A DNA stretch of 12,189 nt from Oscillospiraceae bacterium (GCA_017409645.1 JAFQSI010000031.1:1-12189); one strand, 5' to 3'. Shown: positions 1 through 6,263, counted from the stretch's first letter. Program-made: numbers and translations. The notes: generated by a model from the letters alone, not told the origin.

Positions 1-620
1 AGCCCACCTTTGAGATCGTCGGCGAGGCCGGTCAGCGGCCCGTGGGCATCTGCGGCTCCGGCATCATCGACATCATCTCCGAGCTGTTCCGCACCGGCAT
101 CATCAACGCCCGGGGCCAGTTCGTCCGGGAGGGCCAGCGGGTCCGCCGGGACAGCCACGGCATGGGCCGCTTCGTGCTGGCCTTCGAGGAGGAGTCCGAG
201 ACGGGCCGGGAGGTATCCATCAACGAGGTGGACATCGACAACTTCATCCGGGCCAAGGGCGCCATCTTCTCCGCCATCGATACGCTGCTGAACTCCGTGG
301 ACATGACCGTAGACATGATCGACCATGTCTACGTGGCCGGCGGCATCGGCTCCGGCATCAACATGGGCAACGCCGTGAACATCGGCATGTTCCCCGACGT
401 GGAGCTGGAGAAGTTCAGCTACATCGGCAACTCCTCCCTGACCGGTGCCTACGCCATGTGCGTCAGCGATATGGCCAACGAGAAGTGCGCAGAAGTCGCC
501 GCCAACATGACCTATCTGGAGCTTAGCACCTACCCCGGCTACATGGATTCCTTTGTGGCCGCCTGCTTCCTGCCCCACACGGACCGCAGCCTGTTCCCCC
601 ACAGCGTTCAGGAGGTCTGA
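1..620 (+). CDS. Corrinoid protein activator (RACo/RamA-like), C-terminal part, 5' truncated
   Basis: The reading frame is open from base 3 and ends at TGA 618-620, giving about 205 C-terminal residues; the start lies outside the window. The sequence matches the C-terminal ASKHA-type ATPase domain (DUF4445) of reductive activators of corrinoid proteins: a GICGSGIID motif at bases 45-71, an AKGAI helix near 252-266, a glycine-rich VAGGIGSGINMGN motif near 333-371, and a tail rich in ELS/FLPHTD-like positions. Known members use ATP and an N-terminal 2Fe-2S domain (upstream, not visible) to reduce inactive Co(II) corrinoid back to Co(I) for methyl transfer. The family is usually found with corrinoid proteins and methyltransferases, which would be expected just left of the window. 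The stop lies inside the ribosome-binding region of the next gene, so the two are probably co-transcribed. The family call is confident; the specific corrinoid partner is unknown. Confidence 0.88.
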   Translation, partial: PTFEIVGEAGQRPVGICGSGIIDIISELFRTGIINARGQFVREGQRVRRDSHGMGRFVLAFEEESETGREVSINEVDIDNFIRAKGAIFSAIDTLLNSVDMTVDMIDHVYVAGGIGSGINMGNAVNIGMFPDVELEKFSYIGNSSLTGAYAMCVSDMANEKCAEVAANMTYLELSTYPGYMDSFVAACFLPHTDRSLFPHSVQEV

Positions 621-621
621 T

Positions 622-1002
622 ATGTTTCTGGGCAGACAGCATCACATTGCCATCATCGCCTCCGATTGGGAGAAGGCCCGGGAATTCTATGTGGAAAAGC
701 TGGGTTTTGCGCTGATTCGGGAGGTCTACCGTCCCGCACAGGACGATTACCTGCGGATGCTGCGCCAGGGGGACACGACCCTGGAGCTGTTCATCCGGCC
801 CGATGCGCCCCGACGTGTGACGGACCCGGAAGCGATGGGCCTGCGGCATCTGGCCTTCCATGTGGAGGACATCGAGCCGGTGGTCCGGTGGCTGAACAGC
901 ATGGGCATCGAAACGGAGCCCATCCGGGTGGATGCGGTCAATGGCGGAAGATTCACCTTCTTCAAGGACCCCGACGGACTGCCGCTGGAACTGCACGAAT
1001 AA
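622..1002 (+). CDS. VOC-family metalloprotein, YaeR/glyoxalase-I-like
   Basis: This is a 126-residue single-domain vicinal-oxygen-chelate protein. It has the order expected of YaeR-type proteins: an HHIAII start, FYVEKLGF after the first helix, LELF, LRHLAFHVED, and a C-terminal FTFFKDPDGLPLELHE. The likely metal ligands are H8 (or H7), E55, H76 and E123, all present, so the fold should bind a divalent metal. The reaction of YaeR-like proteins is not settled; glyoxalase I or another isomerase is possible by family. ATG 622 is chosen because AGGAGG at 610-615 sits 6 bases upstream, overlapping the end of the preceding gene, and because homology begins there. The 1-base gap to the activator gene implies translational coupling. 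A link to corrinoid or methyl metabolism is inference from position only. Confidence 0.9.
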   Translation: MFLGRQHHIAIIASDWEKAREFYVEKLGFALIREVYRPAQDDYLRMLRQGDTTLELFIRPDAPRRVTDPEAMGLRHLAFHVEDIEPVVRWLNSMGIETEPIRVDAVNGGRFTFFKDPDGLPLELHE

Positions 1003-1005
1003 AAA

Positions 1006-1162
1006 GCCTTCCCCTCTGGGGAAGGTGCCCCAACGCGCGCAGCGCGGCAGGGGCGGATGAGGCTGGTACGCGGTACGAATTCGCCGAAACGCGGCAGAAG
1101 GAGCAGAGCAGTACCGCACCTCACCCGGCCCCTTCGGGGCCACCCTCCCCAAAGGGGAGGGC
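1006..1162. repeat. Palindromic intergenic repeat element (GC-rich, inverted termini)
   Basis: The 157-bp segment fills nearly all of the gap between the VOC and DUF3786 genes. It opens with a hairpin, CCTTCCCC (1007-1014) and GGGGAAGG (1018-1025), and closes with CCCTCCCC followed by GGGGAGGG. The two ends form imperfect inverted repeats: GCCTTCCCCTCTGGGG at 1006-1021 against CCCCAAAGGGGAGGGC at 1147-1162. Inside, GCGGTAC and GTACCGC can pair, and GGCCCC-TTC-GGGGCC forms another stem. No Shine-Dalgarno-led ORF is supported; the open frames across it are by-products of base composition. It has the same plan as the repeats at 6285 and 9634 but a different sequence, so it probably belongs to a related family of non-coding mobile or structural repeats. 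Confidence 0.7.
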
Positions 1163-1191
1163 ATGAATACACCAAAAGGAGAACACTGCAA

Positions 1192-1788
1192 ATGCAGATC
1201 GAAAATCACAAGGAAGAGGTCCCCTTTTCCTTTTATGAAGAGAAATTCAACGCCCTGGACCCTGCGGAGGTGACGGCCCGGCTGCCCTTCGTGGGCTTTG
1301 ACGGCAGCGCCTTTGCCATGGAGCTGCTGGGCACGGCGTATACCATCACCTGGCCCGCATATTCCATCACCCCCGTTCCGGCCCTGCCGGTGCAGACCTT
1401 CCTGCTGCGCCGTCTGCTGGAGGGCACCGCTAAGGAGAGCCAGGGCACCTGGAAGACCTTCCGGGAGATGCCCTGGGGCGAGATGTACCACAAGCCCTAC
1501 TCCGGGCGCGTCCTGAGCCGGGCCGCCTACGGCTTCGGCTTCAAGCTGGCTGCCTTTGCCGCCGCCTGCGAAAAGCTGGGGGCGAAGAAGCTCAGCCACG
1601 GTGACGCGGGCTATGAATTCGAATTTTTCGGCCCCTTCAAAATGCAGATCCTGCTGTGGGAGGGCGACGACGAATTCCCCCCCAACGCCCAGGTGCTGTA
1701 CACCGACAATTTCGCCGACTGCTTCGCGGCCGAGGACCGCGTCGTGGCGGGCGATATCCTGATCAGCCATATCAAGGCTGCGATGTAA
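1192..1788 (+). CDS. DUF3786 domain protein
   Basis: The protein has 198 residues and shows the DUF3786 pattern over its length: an N-terminal LPFVGFDG segment, a central GTWKTFREMPWGEMYHKPYSG block, and a C-terminal ILLWEGDDEFPPNAQVLY stretch followed by an AEDRVVAGD segment. There is no signal peptide or membrane helix, so it should be cytoplasmic. The domain has no known biochemical function; the acidic WEGDDEF motif is its most conserved feature here. The start is ATG 1192, preceded by AAGGAG at 1176-1181; the open frame upstream runs through a repeat element and is not coding. It lies on the same strand as the corrinoid activator and VOC genes with a repeat between, so it could be the last gene of that operon or have its own promoter, which I could not see. 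A strong terminator follows at once. Confidence 0.82.
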   Translation: MQIENHKEEVPFSFYEEKFNALDPAEVTARLPFVGFDGSAFAMELLGTAYTITWPAYSITPVPALPVQTFLLRRLLEGTAKESQGTWKTFREMPWGEMYHKPYSGRVLSRAAYGFGFKLAAFAAACEKLGAKKLSHGDAGYEFEFFGPFKMQILLWEGDDEFPPNAQVLYTDNFADCFAAEDRVVAGDILISHIKAAM

Positions 1789-1796
1789 AAGCGCAT

Positions 1797-1830
1797 GAGC
1801 CCGCTGCAAAAAATGCAGCGGGCTCTGTTT
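1797..1830 (+). terminator. Intrinsic terminator after DUF3786 gene, possibly bidirectional
   Basis: A perfect 12-bp stem, GAGCCCGCTGCA (1797-1808) and TGCAGCGGGCTC (1814-1825), with an A-rich 5-base loop, is followed by TGTTTATT on the plus strand. It lies 8 bases after the DUF3786 stop and 3 bases beyond the convergent toxin stop codon. On the minus strand the stem is followed, after a few bases, by a short CTTTT run, so it may also end the toxin-antitoxin transcript. Confidence 0.85.
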
Positions 1831-2158
1831 ATTCGGTTTCCACCGGAAATTCGCTTCCGAAAAGGATCGCAAGATAGTCCCGGCGGCCATAGAGTATACG
1901 GTCGATCCATACGGTTTCGCCGGAGATGTGGTAGAATATCATGTAGTTTCCACAGATCAGATAGCGGTACAGAATGTGAACGCCGGATACCTCCAGCGGT
2001 GTACCGGAGCAGGGGAACTGCTCCAATGGCTTGACCGTATCCCTGATCCTTCGGATCATGTCCCGGGCGGCGATTCGATTGTGAAGACGATGGGCGATAT
2101 AGTCACCGGTTTCCACGAGATCCTGACGGGCCATGGGCGTGAAGACGATATCAGCCAT
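1829..2158 (-). CDS. Type II toxin, RelE/ParE superfamily
   Basis: This 109-residue protein has the ParE/RelE layout: an N-terminal VFTPMARQDLVETGDYI strand-helix, a helical middle with RIRDTVKPLEQFP, then a C-terminal sheet containing YRYLICGNYMIFYHI and VWIDRILYGRRDY. The closing IxRILYGRRDY pattern is typical of ParE-like members. Known relatives act either on DNA gyrase (ParE) or as ribosome-dependent mRNases (RelE); the sequence looks closer to ParE but does not settle the target. ATG 2158 is preferred over upstream in-frame starts because GGAGGAG lies just before it and homology starts there. It is second in a two-gene operon and its start overlaps the end of the antitoxin gene by 8 bases, so translation is probably coupled. 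Confidence 0.9.
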   Translation of the reverse strand: MADIVFTPMARQDLVETGDYIAHRLHNRIAARDMIRRIRDTVKPLEQFPCSGTPLEVSGVHILYRYLICGNYMIFYHISGETVWIDRILYGRRDYLAILFGSEFPVETE

Positions 2159-2417
2159 CGTAACGCTCCTCCAGCTCCCGGAACAGATCCCCGGCGCGGA
2201 TGACACCGAAATTCTCGCCGGAGCTGCGGCCCTGCTCCAGTTCGGTCAGCAGCTGCTGACGGGCCAGGAGCTGCTCATACTGGCGGTATTCTTCGATGTC
2301 CAGAACGGCATACCGTCCGTGTCCGTTTTTGGTCAGAAAAACAGGCTGGCCCACGGCGACATCTCTCAAAACTTCGCCATAATTGCGCAGATCGGATACG
2401 GGTTTGATGTTCGGCAT
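2151..2417 (-). CDS. Type II antitoxin, Phd/YefM family
   Basis: This 88-residue protein starts with the typical Phd/YefM DNA-binding fold: MPNIKPVSDLRNYGEVL, then VFLTKNGHGRYAVLDIEEY at about residues 26-44. The rest is a charged helical tail (LLTELEQGRSSGENFGV and onward) that should wrap the toxin. Members neutralise the toxin and repress their own promoter, with the complex as co-repressor. ATG 2417 is chosen because GGAGGG lies just upstream and the homology begins with MPNIKPVSDL; the longer frame would read through the promoter. The gene has its own promoter at 2440-2468 and overlaps the toxin start. The pair stands alone between housekeeping-type genes, as chromosomal toxin-antitoxin modules often do. 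Confidence 0.92.
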   Translation of the reverse strand: MPNIKPVSDLRNYGEVLRDVAVGQPVFLTKNGHGRYAVLDIEEYRQYEQLLARQQLLTELEQGRSSGENFGVIRAGDLFRELEERYDG

Positions 2418-2439
2418 GATGCATCCCTCCTCTGTAATC

Positions 2440-2468
2440 AGTATACCCGAAAGTTTCGTAAAATTCAA
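2440..2468 (-). promoter_or_regulatory. Promoter of toxin-antitoxin operon
   Basis: On the minus strand, TTGAAT (2463-2468) and TATACT (2440-2445) are separated by exactly 17 bases. The antitoxin ATG lies 22 bases after the -10 box, leaving a leader of roughly 15 nt that holds the GGAGGG ribosome binding site. Autoregulation by the antitoxin is expected from the family. I saw no clear operator palindrome. Confidence 0.75.
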
Positions 2469-2492
2469 CGATAAATTTTTCGCAGGATCCAT

Positions 2493-2522
2493 AGAAAACG
2501 AGGGATGCATCCGCATCCCTCG
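2493..2522 (-). terminator. Intrinsic terminator of DUF1836 gene
   Basis: A 10-bp stem, CGAGGGATGC (2499-2508) and GCATCCCTCG (2513-2522), with a 4-base loop directly abuts the DUF1836 stop codon. On the minus strand it is followed by TTTTCT. It separates that gene from the toxin-antitoxin promoter. Confidence 0.88.
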
Positions 2523-3044
2523 TCAGCTTTTGTCCTGATTCCGCAGGCATTCGATGTAGTTGTTCAGATAGATGACATTGGCGGCGGACATGATCATGCC
2601 CTGCAGCAGGTCCTTCTCGTCGGTCTTTGTCTCGCCCAGATCTTCCAGGGTGTCCTTCAGGCCGAAGAAGAAAAAGATCATATTCTCCAGCTCCCGGGCC
2701 ATGTAGTCGTAGGCCACGGGCAGGGTGTAGCTGCTGCGCTGGACCGAGATCAGCAGGTCGATGTTCTCCATGCTGGTCAGATTCTTGGCGATGGCCACGA
2801 AGAACAGGTAGCTGATCTGCTCCGGGAAATACTGCTTCTTCACCGGCGGGGGGATCAGGCCCTTCTTGACATAGTTGCTGACCATGGAGCCGGTCAGCTC
2901 CAGGCAGCCCAGGGGGGCGAGGAAGCTATTGATGTACTTGATCGTCTGTTCCAAATAAAGGCCGACTGTGGGGATCTCGGCGTACCGGGGGAGACGAAAG
3001 CCCCGGACCGATTCCGCCATCCGGCGTTTCAGTTCTGTTTTCAT
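2523..3044 (-). CDS. DUF1836 domain protein (putative regulator)
   Basis: The protein has 173 residues. After a basic N-terminus comes the DUF1836 signature: FRLPRYAEIPTVGLYLEQ (about 16-33), then LELTGSMVSNYVKKGLIPPP at about 48-67, and KKQYFPEQISYLFFVAIAKN at about 69-88. The SNYVKKGLIPPPVKKQY section resembles the helix-turn-helix of MerR-like proteins, and this family is thought to be DNA-binding, though no target is known. The C-terminal half is helical with a hydrophobic MIFFFFGL stretch that looks like a packing core rather than a membrane helix. ATG 3044 has no Shine-Dalgarno, and the -10 box of an excellent promoter ends only 6 bases upstream, so the mRNA is predicted to be leaderless. 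M9 as an alternative start also lacks a ribosome binding site. It stands alone between its own promoter and terminator. Confidence 0.85.
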   Translation of the reverse strand: MKTELKRRMAESVRGFRLPRYAEIPTVGLYLEQTIKYINSFLAPLGCLELTGSMVSNYVKKGLIPPPVKKQYFPEQISYLFFVAIAKNLTSMENIDLLISVQRSSYTLPVAYDYMARELENMIFFFFGLKDTLEDLGETKTDEKDLLQGMIMSAANVIYLNNYIECLRNQDKS

Positions 3045-3050
3045 GGGTCT

Positions 3051-3079
3051 ATTTTACATCCGGAATGTTGAAAAGTCAA
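3051..3079 (-). promoter_or_regulatory. Promoter of DUF1836 gene, placed for a leaderless transcript
   Basis: TTGACT (3074-3079) and TAAAAT (3051-3056) on the minus strand are separated by 17 bases. Transcription normally starts 6-8 bases after the -10 box, which is at or within a base or two of the ATG at 3044. There is no ribosome binding site between the box and the start codon. Confidence 0.75.
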
Positions 3080-3090
3080 TGGTCAGGGCA

Positions 3091-3125
3091 GAAGAAGGCG
3101 ACCCGGTCCATGTGGACCGGGTCGC
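3091..3125 (-). terminator. Terminator hairpin of the lipoprotein gene
   Basis: A 13-bp perfect stem, GCGACCCGGTCCA (3098-3110) and TGGACCGGGTCGC (3113-3125), lies 23 bases after the lipoprotein stop. On the minus strand it is followed by CCTTCTTCTG, a pyrimidine-rich but interrupted tract. It also insulates the DUF1836 promoter. Confidence 0.75.
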
Positions 3126-3148
3126 AGTGGATTGCGCAGAGGATCAGA

Positions 3149-3796
3149 TTACTTGGCGCGCTTCAGGACCAGGGGGAACAGCAGCTCGGCCATCTCGTCC
3201 TCCAGCTCCTCGGTGCCGGCCTCGATGGTCAGGGTGTCGCCATCGATGGTGTAGGTGTTGTAGACGCCGCCAACGGGCTCCACTTCCACATCCTCGGTCA
3301 TGTACAGCTTGCCGTCCTCAGCCTTGTACTGGCCGGCGGACTCCATGTCGGCGTACATATCCTCGGTCATGATCTCGGCCTTCATCTCCTCGACCAGAGC
3401 GTCCAGGGACATGCCGGAAGCGGCCAGAGCCTCATTGACGTCGATCTCCAGACCCATGGAGGAGAAGTAATCGTTGAAGTACTTCTCCAGACCGACCTTC
3501 ATATCCTCAATCAGGCCGTTCATGGTGGCGTCCATGCCCTCCTTGTCGACGGTCATGCTGTAGGTGCCGTCCTCGTTGAAGGTCATGACCAGGGGGATGG
3601 CGAAGGAGTCGACGGACAGGTACTCGGCCATGGTCTCGTCGCCGGAGGCGGCGATCTCAGCGTTGTAGACCTCGGCGATGTCGATGGTGGCGTTCCAGGT
3701 GCCGACCAGAGTTTCCTTCTTCTCTCCGCCGCAGGCGCACAGGGCCAGGGACAGGACGAGAACGAAGCTCAGCAGCAGTGCGATTCTCTTTTTCAT
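3149..3796 (-). CDS. Small acidic lipoprotein, function unknown
   Basis: The protein has 215 residues. It begins with a basic MKKR, a hydrophobic signal segment (about 5-19) and a lipobox LCAC with the modified cysteine most likely C22, so it should be lipid-anchored on the outer face of the cytoplasmic membrane. The mature part starts with a LVGTW motif (about 30-34), then an FNEDGTYSM strand pair, a helical and very acidic middle (about 90-150), and a final YTIDGDTLTIEAG strand pair. This arrangement, strands around a helical insert with GTW and DGTY motifs, recalls lipocalin-like extracellular domains of Clostridia, but I do not recognise a named family. The start is supported by AAAGGAG 7 bases upstream. 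It is monocistronic, with its own promoter and terminator. The product is inferred secreted; the substrate is unknown. Confidence 0.8.
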   Translation of the reverse strand: MKKRIALLLSFVLVLSLALCACGGEKKETLVGTWNATIDIAEVYNAEIAASGDETMAEYLSVDSFAIPLVMTFNEDGTYSMTVDKEGMDATMNGLIEDMKVGLEKYFNDYFSSMGLEIDVNEALAASGMSLDALVEEMKAEIMTEDMYADMESAGQYKAEDGKLYMTEDVEVEPVGGVYNTYTIDGDTLTIEAGTEELEDEMAELLFPLVLKRAK

Positions 3797-3840
3797 GTGT
3801 GTATCTCCTTTGTATATTTTTGTGCTGGGGTATCAGAGTC

Positions 3841-3869
3841 AGTATAGCATAGATATCAAAATATTGCAA
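3841..3869 (-). promoter_or_regulatory. Promoter of lipoprotein gene
   Basis: TTGCAA (3864-3869) and TATACT (3841-3846) on the minus strand are separated by 17 bases, with an AT-rich spacer. The predicted leader to ATG 3796 is about 40 nt and carries an AAAGGAG ribosome binding site. Confidence 0.75.
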
Positions 3870-3893
3870 TGTGTCGAGAAATGTTTTTTCTGC

Positions 3894-3928
3894 GCAAAAA
3901 CAGGGGCGGACCATTCGGTCCGCCCCTG
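3894..3928 (-). terminator. Intrinsic terminator of the EF-G-like gene
   Basis: A 12-bp perfect stem, CAGGGGCGGACC (3901-3912) and GGTCCGCCCCTG (3917-3928), with a 4-base loop is followed on the minus strand by TTTTTGCG. It starts 19 bases after the EF-G-like stop codon and just upstream of the lipoprotein promoter. Confidence 0.93.
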
Positions 3929-3947
3929 TGGGAATTTGATTCACAGA

Positions 3948-6011
3948 TCAGTCGTCGTTCTGAGCTTCCTTGATGATCTTGTCCTGGTTGGCCTTGGGGA
4001 CCTCCTCGTAGCGGACGAACTCCAGGGTGAAGGAGCCGCGGGCCTGGGTCATGGCGCGCAGATCGATGGCGTAGGAGGCCATCTCAGCCATGGGGACCTC
4101 AGCCTCGACGACGGTGTTGCCGTCGGCATCGGGGTTCATGCCCATGGGACGGCCGCGGCGCTTGGACAGGTCGCCCATGACGTCGCCGACGTAGGCCTCG
4201 GGAACGGTGACAGCCAGAGCGCCCACGGGCTCGAGCAGGGTGGGCATGGCCTTGGGCATGGCCTCCTTGAAGGCCAGGATGGCAGCCAGCTTGAATGCCA
4301 TTTCGTTGGAGTCAACGGGGTGGTAGGAGCCGTCGTACAGGACAGCCTTCAGGCCGACCATGGGATAACCGGCCAGGGGGCCCTTCTGGATGGCTTCCTG
4401 GATGCCCTTCTCAACGGCGGGGTTGAAGTTCTTGGGAACGGCGCCGCCGACGACCTCGACGTCGAAGATCAGGTCGTTGGTCTCCTCCTGGGGAGAGAAG
4501 CGGACCCAGACATCGCCGAACTGGCCGGAGCCGCCGGTCTGCTTCTTGTGACGGCCGTGGGCCTCGACGGTCTTCTTGATCTTCTCGCGGTAGGCGATCT
4601 TGGCGGGGGACAGGACGGCGTCAACGCCGAAGCGGGACTTCAGCTTGGCGACCAGGACGTCCAGCTGCTGATCACCGGTGCCGGACAGGACCAGCTGGTG
4701 CGTCTCAGCGTTGTTGACCAGGGAGAAGGAGGGATCTTCCTCGTTCAGGCGGTTCAGGCCGGTGCCGACCTTCTCCTCCTGACCGCGGGTCTTGGGAGCG
4801 ATGGCCATGGAGTAGCAGGCGGGGGCGTAGGGGATGCCCTTCAGGGAGACGACCTTTCTGGGGTCGCACAGGGTGTCGCCGGTCTTGACCTTGTCCATCT
4901 TGCCGATGGCGCCGATGTCGCCGCAGGAGAGGACCTTGACCTCGGTGGCCTTCTTGCCGCACATGGCGTACAGGCGGCCCAGCTTCTCCGTCTCGCCGGT
5001 GCGGGCGTTGACCAGAGTGGTGTCGGAGGTGATCTCGCCGGAGAGGACCTTGATGAAGGAGTACTTGCCGAACTGGTCGGAGACGGTCTTCCAGACGAAG
5101 GCAGAGGGCACGCCGCCGGGGGAGACGACGAACTCCTCAATCTCGCCGTCGGCATTGGTGGCCTTGTGGTAGTTGCCCTGGACGGGGTTGGGCAGCAGGT
5201 CGATGATGTGATCCATCAGCATCAGGGAGCCCAGGCAGGTGACGCCGGAGCCGCACAGCACGGGGAACAGGCTCAGGTCCTTGACGCCCTGGCGCAGGCC
5301 GTTGATCATCTCGGCGTAGGTGAAGTCGTCACCCTCGAAGAAGCGGTCCATCAGCTCCTCGTCGGTCTCGGCGACGGCTTCCTTCAGAGCGTCGTGGAAC
5401 TCCTCGATGACGTCAGCCTTGTCATCGGGAACGGAGATCTCGACCCGCTTCAGAGAAGCCATCTCATAGGCGCGCTTGTTCAGCACGTCGATGATGCCGG
5501 TGACCTTCTTGGAGCCGTTCCAGATGGGAACGACCACGGGAGCGATCTTGTTGCCGTACTTCTCGCGCAGGGCCTCGAAGGTGGCGTTGTAGTCGGAGTT
5601 GTCCTCGTCGACCTTGGAGATGTAGACGAAGCGGGGCATGTTGCGCTCCTCGCAGTACTTCCAGGCCTTCTCGAAGCCGACGGTGATGCCGTCCTTGGCG
5701 CTCAGGACCAGGATGGCGGCGTCAGCGGCCCGCAGGGCCTCCATGACGGCACCGGAGAAATCGAAGGCGCCGGGGGTGTCCAGAACATTGATCTTGATGT
5801 TCTTGTACTCCAGAGGCAGCACGGAGGTGGAGATGGAGATGTGGCGCTTGGTCTCCTCAGGGTCGAAATCGGAAACGGTGTTGCCGTCGGCATTCTTGCC
5901 CATACGGACGATGGCACCGGTCATGTAGAGCAGGCTCTCGGCCAGAGCGGACTTGCCGCTGCCGCTGTGGCCCAGCAGGCAGATGTTGCGGATGGAATTA
6001 ACGGTATACAT
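3948..6011 (-). CDS. EF-G paralogue (FusA2/EF-G-2-type translational GTPase)
   Basis: The protein has 687 residues, near full EF-G length. The GTPase domain has a P-loop GHSGSGKS at 14-21 (canonical EF-G has AHIDAGKT), DTPG at 78-81, and SKVD at 132-135 where NKxD is normal. Domain II lies about 300-385, domain III about 395-470, domain IV from about 475 with KKQTGGSGQFGDV and DGSYHPVDSNEMAFK, and domain V from about 595 with the closing IDLRAMTQARGSFTLEF. The GHSGSGK loop and the KRHISIS switch I mark the FusA2/EF-G-2 paralogue group rather than the housekeeping EF-G; the group's cellular role is not settled. The start is ATG 6011, with AAAGGAG upstream and the strong promoter at 6087-6115. 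The gene has its own terminator and appears monocistronic. The Ser in the G4 motif could weaken guanine specificity. Confidence 0.9.
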   Translation of the reverse strand: MYTVNSIRNICLLGHSGSGKSALAESLLYMTGAIVRMGKNADGNTVSDFDPEETKRHISISTSVLPLEYKNIKINVLDTPGAFDFSGAVMEALRAADAAILVLSAKDGITVGFEKAWKYCEERNMPRFVYISKVDEDNSDYNATFEALREKYGNKIAPVVVPIWNGSKKVTGIIDVLNKRAYEMASLKRVEISVPDDKADVIEEFHDALKEAVAETDEELMDRFFEGDDFTYAEMINGLRQGVKDLSLFPVLCGSGVTCLGSLMLMDHIIDLLPNPVQGNYHKATNADGEIEEFVVSPGGVPSAFVWKTVSDQFGKYSFIKVLSGEITSDTTLVNARTGETEKLGRLYAMCGKKATEVKVLSCGDIGAIGKMDKVKTGDTLCDPRKVVSLKGIPYAPACYSMAIAPKTRGQEEKVGTGLNRLNEEDPSFSLVNNAETHQLVLSGTGDQQLDVLVAKLKSRFGVDAVLSPAKIAYREKIKKTVEAHGRHKKQTGGSGQFGDVWVRFSPQEETNDLIFDVEVVGGAVPKNFNPAVEKGIQEAIQKGPLAGYPMVGLKAVLYDGSYHPVDSNEMAFKLAAILAFKEAMPKAMPTLLEPVGALAVTVPEAYVGDVMGDLSKRRGRPMGMNPDADGNTVVEAEVPMAEMASYAIDLRAMTQARGSFTLEFVRYEEVPKANQDKIIKEAQNDD

Positions 6012-6086
6012 GATTAAAAACTCCTTTCGGGAAGGCCGTACCTCCCGTGAATGTCCTTGGATGGTGGCGAAAACCACAACAAGGTC

Positions 6087-6115
6087 ATTATACACGAAGC
6101 CGGTGGTAATTTCAA
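6087..6115 (-). promoter_or_regulatory. Promoter of the EF-G-like gene
   Basis: TTGAAA (6110-6115) and a consensus TATAAT (6087-6092) on the minus strand are separated by 17 bases. The leader is about 70 nt and ends in AAAGGAG. A weak stem (CGGGAGG with CCTTCCCG) sits immediately before the ribosome binding site and might affect initiation, which is inference. Confidence 0.85.
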
Positions 6116-6153
6116 CGATTATTTTGTTCAAAACGCATTTTTGGATACATACG

Positions 6154-6225
6154 GCGGACATTTGTTTATTCCACACAATCTATGTATACAAAAATTGGTA
6201 TGAATACACAAAAACAAGTGTCCGC
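6154..6225. repeat. Imperfect 14-bp inverted repeat with AT-rich centre
   Basis: GCGGACATTTGTTT (6154-6167) is matched in inverse orientation by AAACAAGTGTCCGC (6212-6225), 13 of 14 positions, with 44 AT-rich bases between. It lies between the EF-G-like promoter and the hairpin at 6238-6263. It might be paired operator sites, a structured transcript, or a remnant of a small mobile element. I see no ORF and no clear target duplication. Confidence 0.5.
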
Positions 6226-6228
6226 ATG

Positions 6229-6263
6229 ACAAAGAAAACACCCAACGCCGGGGCGTTGGGTGT
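6229..6263 (-). terminator. Distal terminator hairpin bordering repeat copy A
   Basis: The stem has 12 bp (6238-6249 with 6252-6263), built on CCCAACGCC and GGCGTTGGG. On the minus strand it is followed by TTTTCTTTG, a fair U-tract. It matches the hairpin at 6484-6511 in 17 of 20 core positions, with a G-C to A-T change in the stem that keeps pairing. It lies downstream of repeat copy A, so it would act as a second barrier after the ATPase-like gene. Confidence 0.75.

Noticed and set aside
523..1890. A 455-codon minus-strand open frame across the VOC, repeat and DUF3786 region
   Set aside because: It crosses two good plus-strand genes and a palindromic repeat, with no homology and no promoter or ribosome binding site.
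3678..6017. A 779-codon open frame on the plus strand, antisense to the EF-G-like gene
   Set aside because: The encoded sequence is dominated by G, L, V, D, A, H and Q with no recognisable domain, and it lies exactly over a well-supported gene. GC-rich codon use on the minus strand removes stop codons from this frame.
6012..6080. A riboswitch or attenuator in the EF-G-like leader
   Set aside because: The roughly 70-nt leader has only one weak stem and no terminator/antiterminator pair or known riboswitch core.
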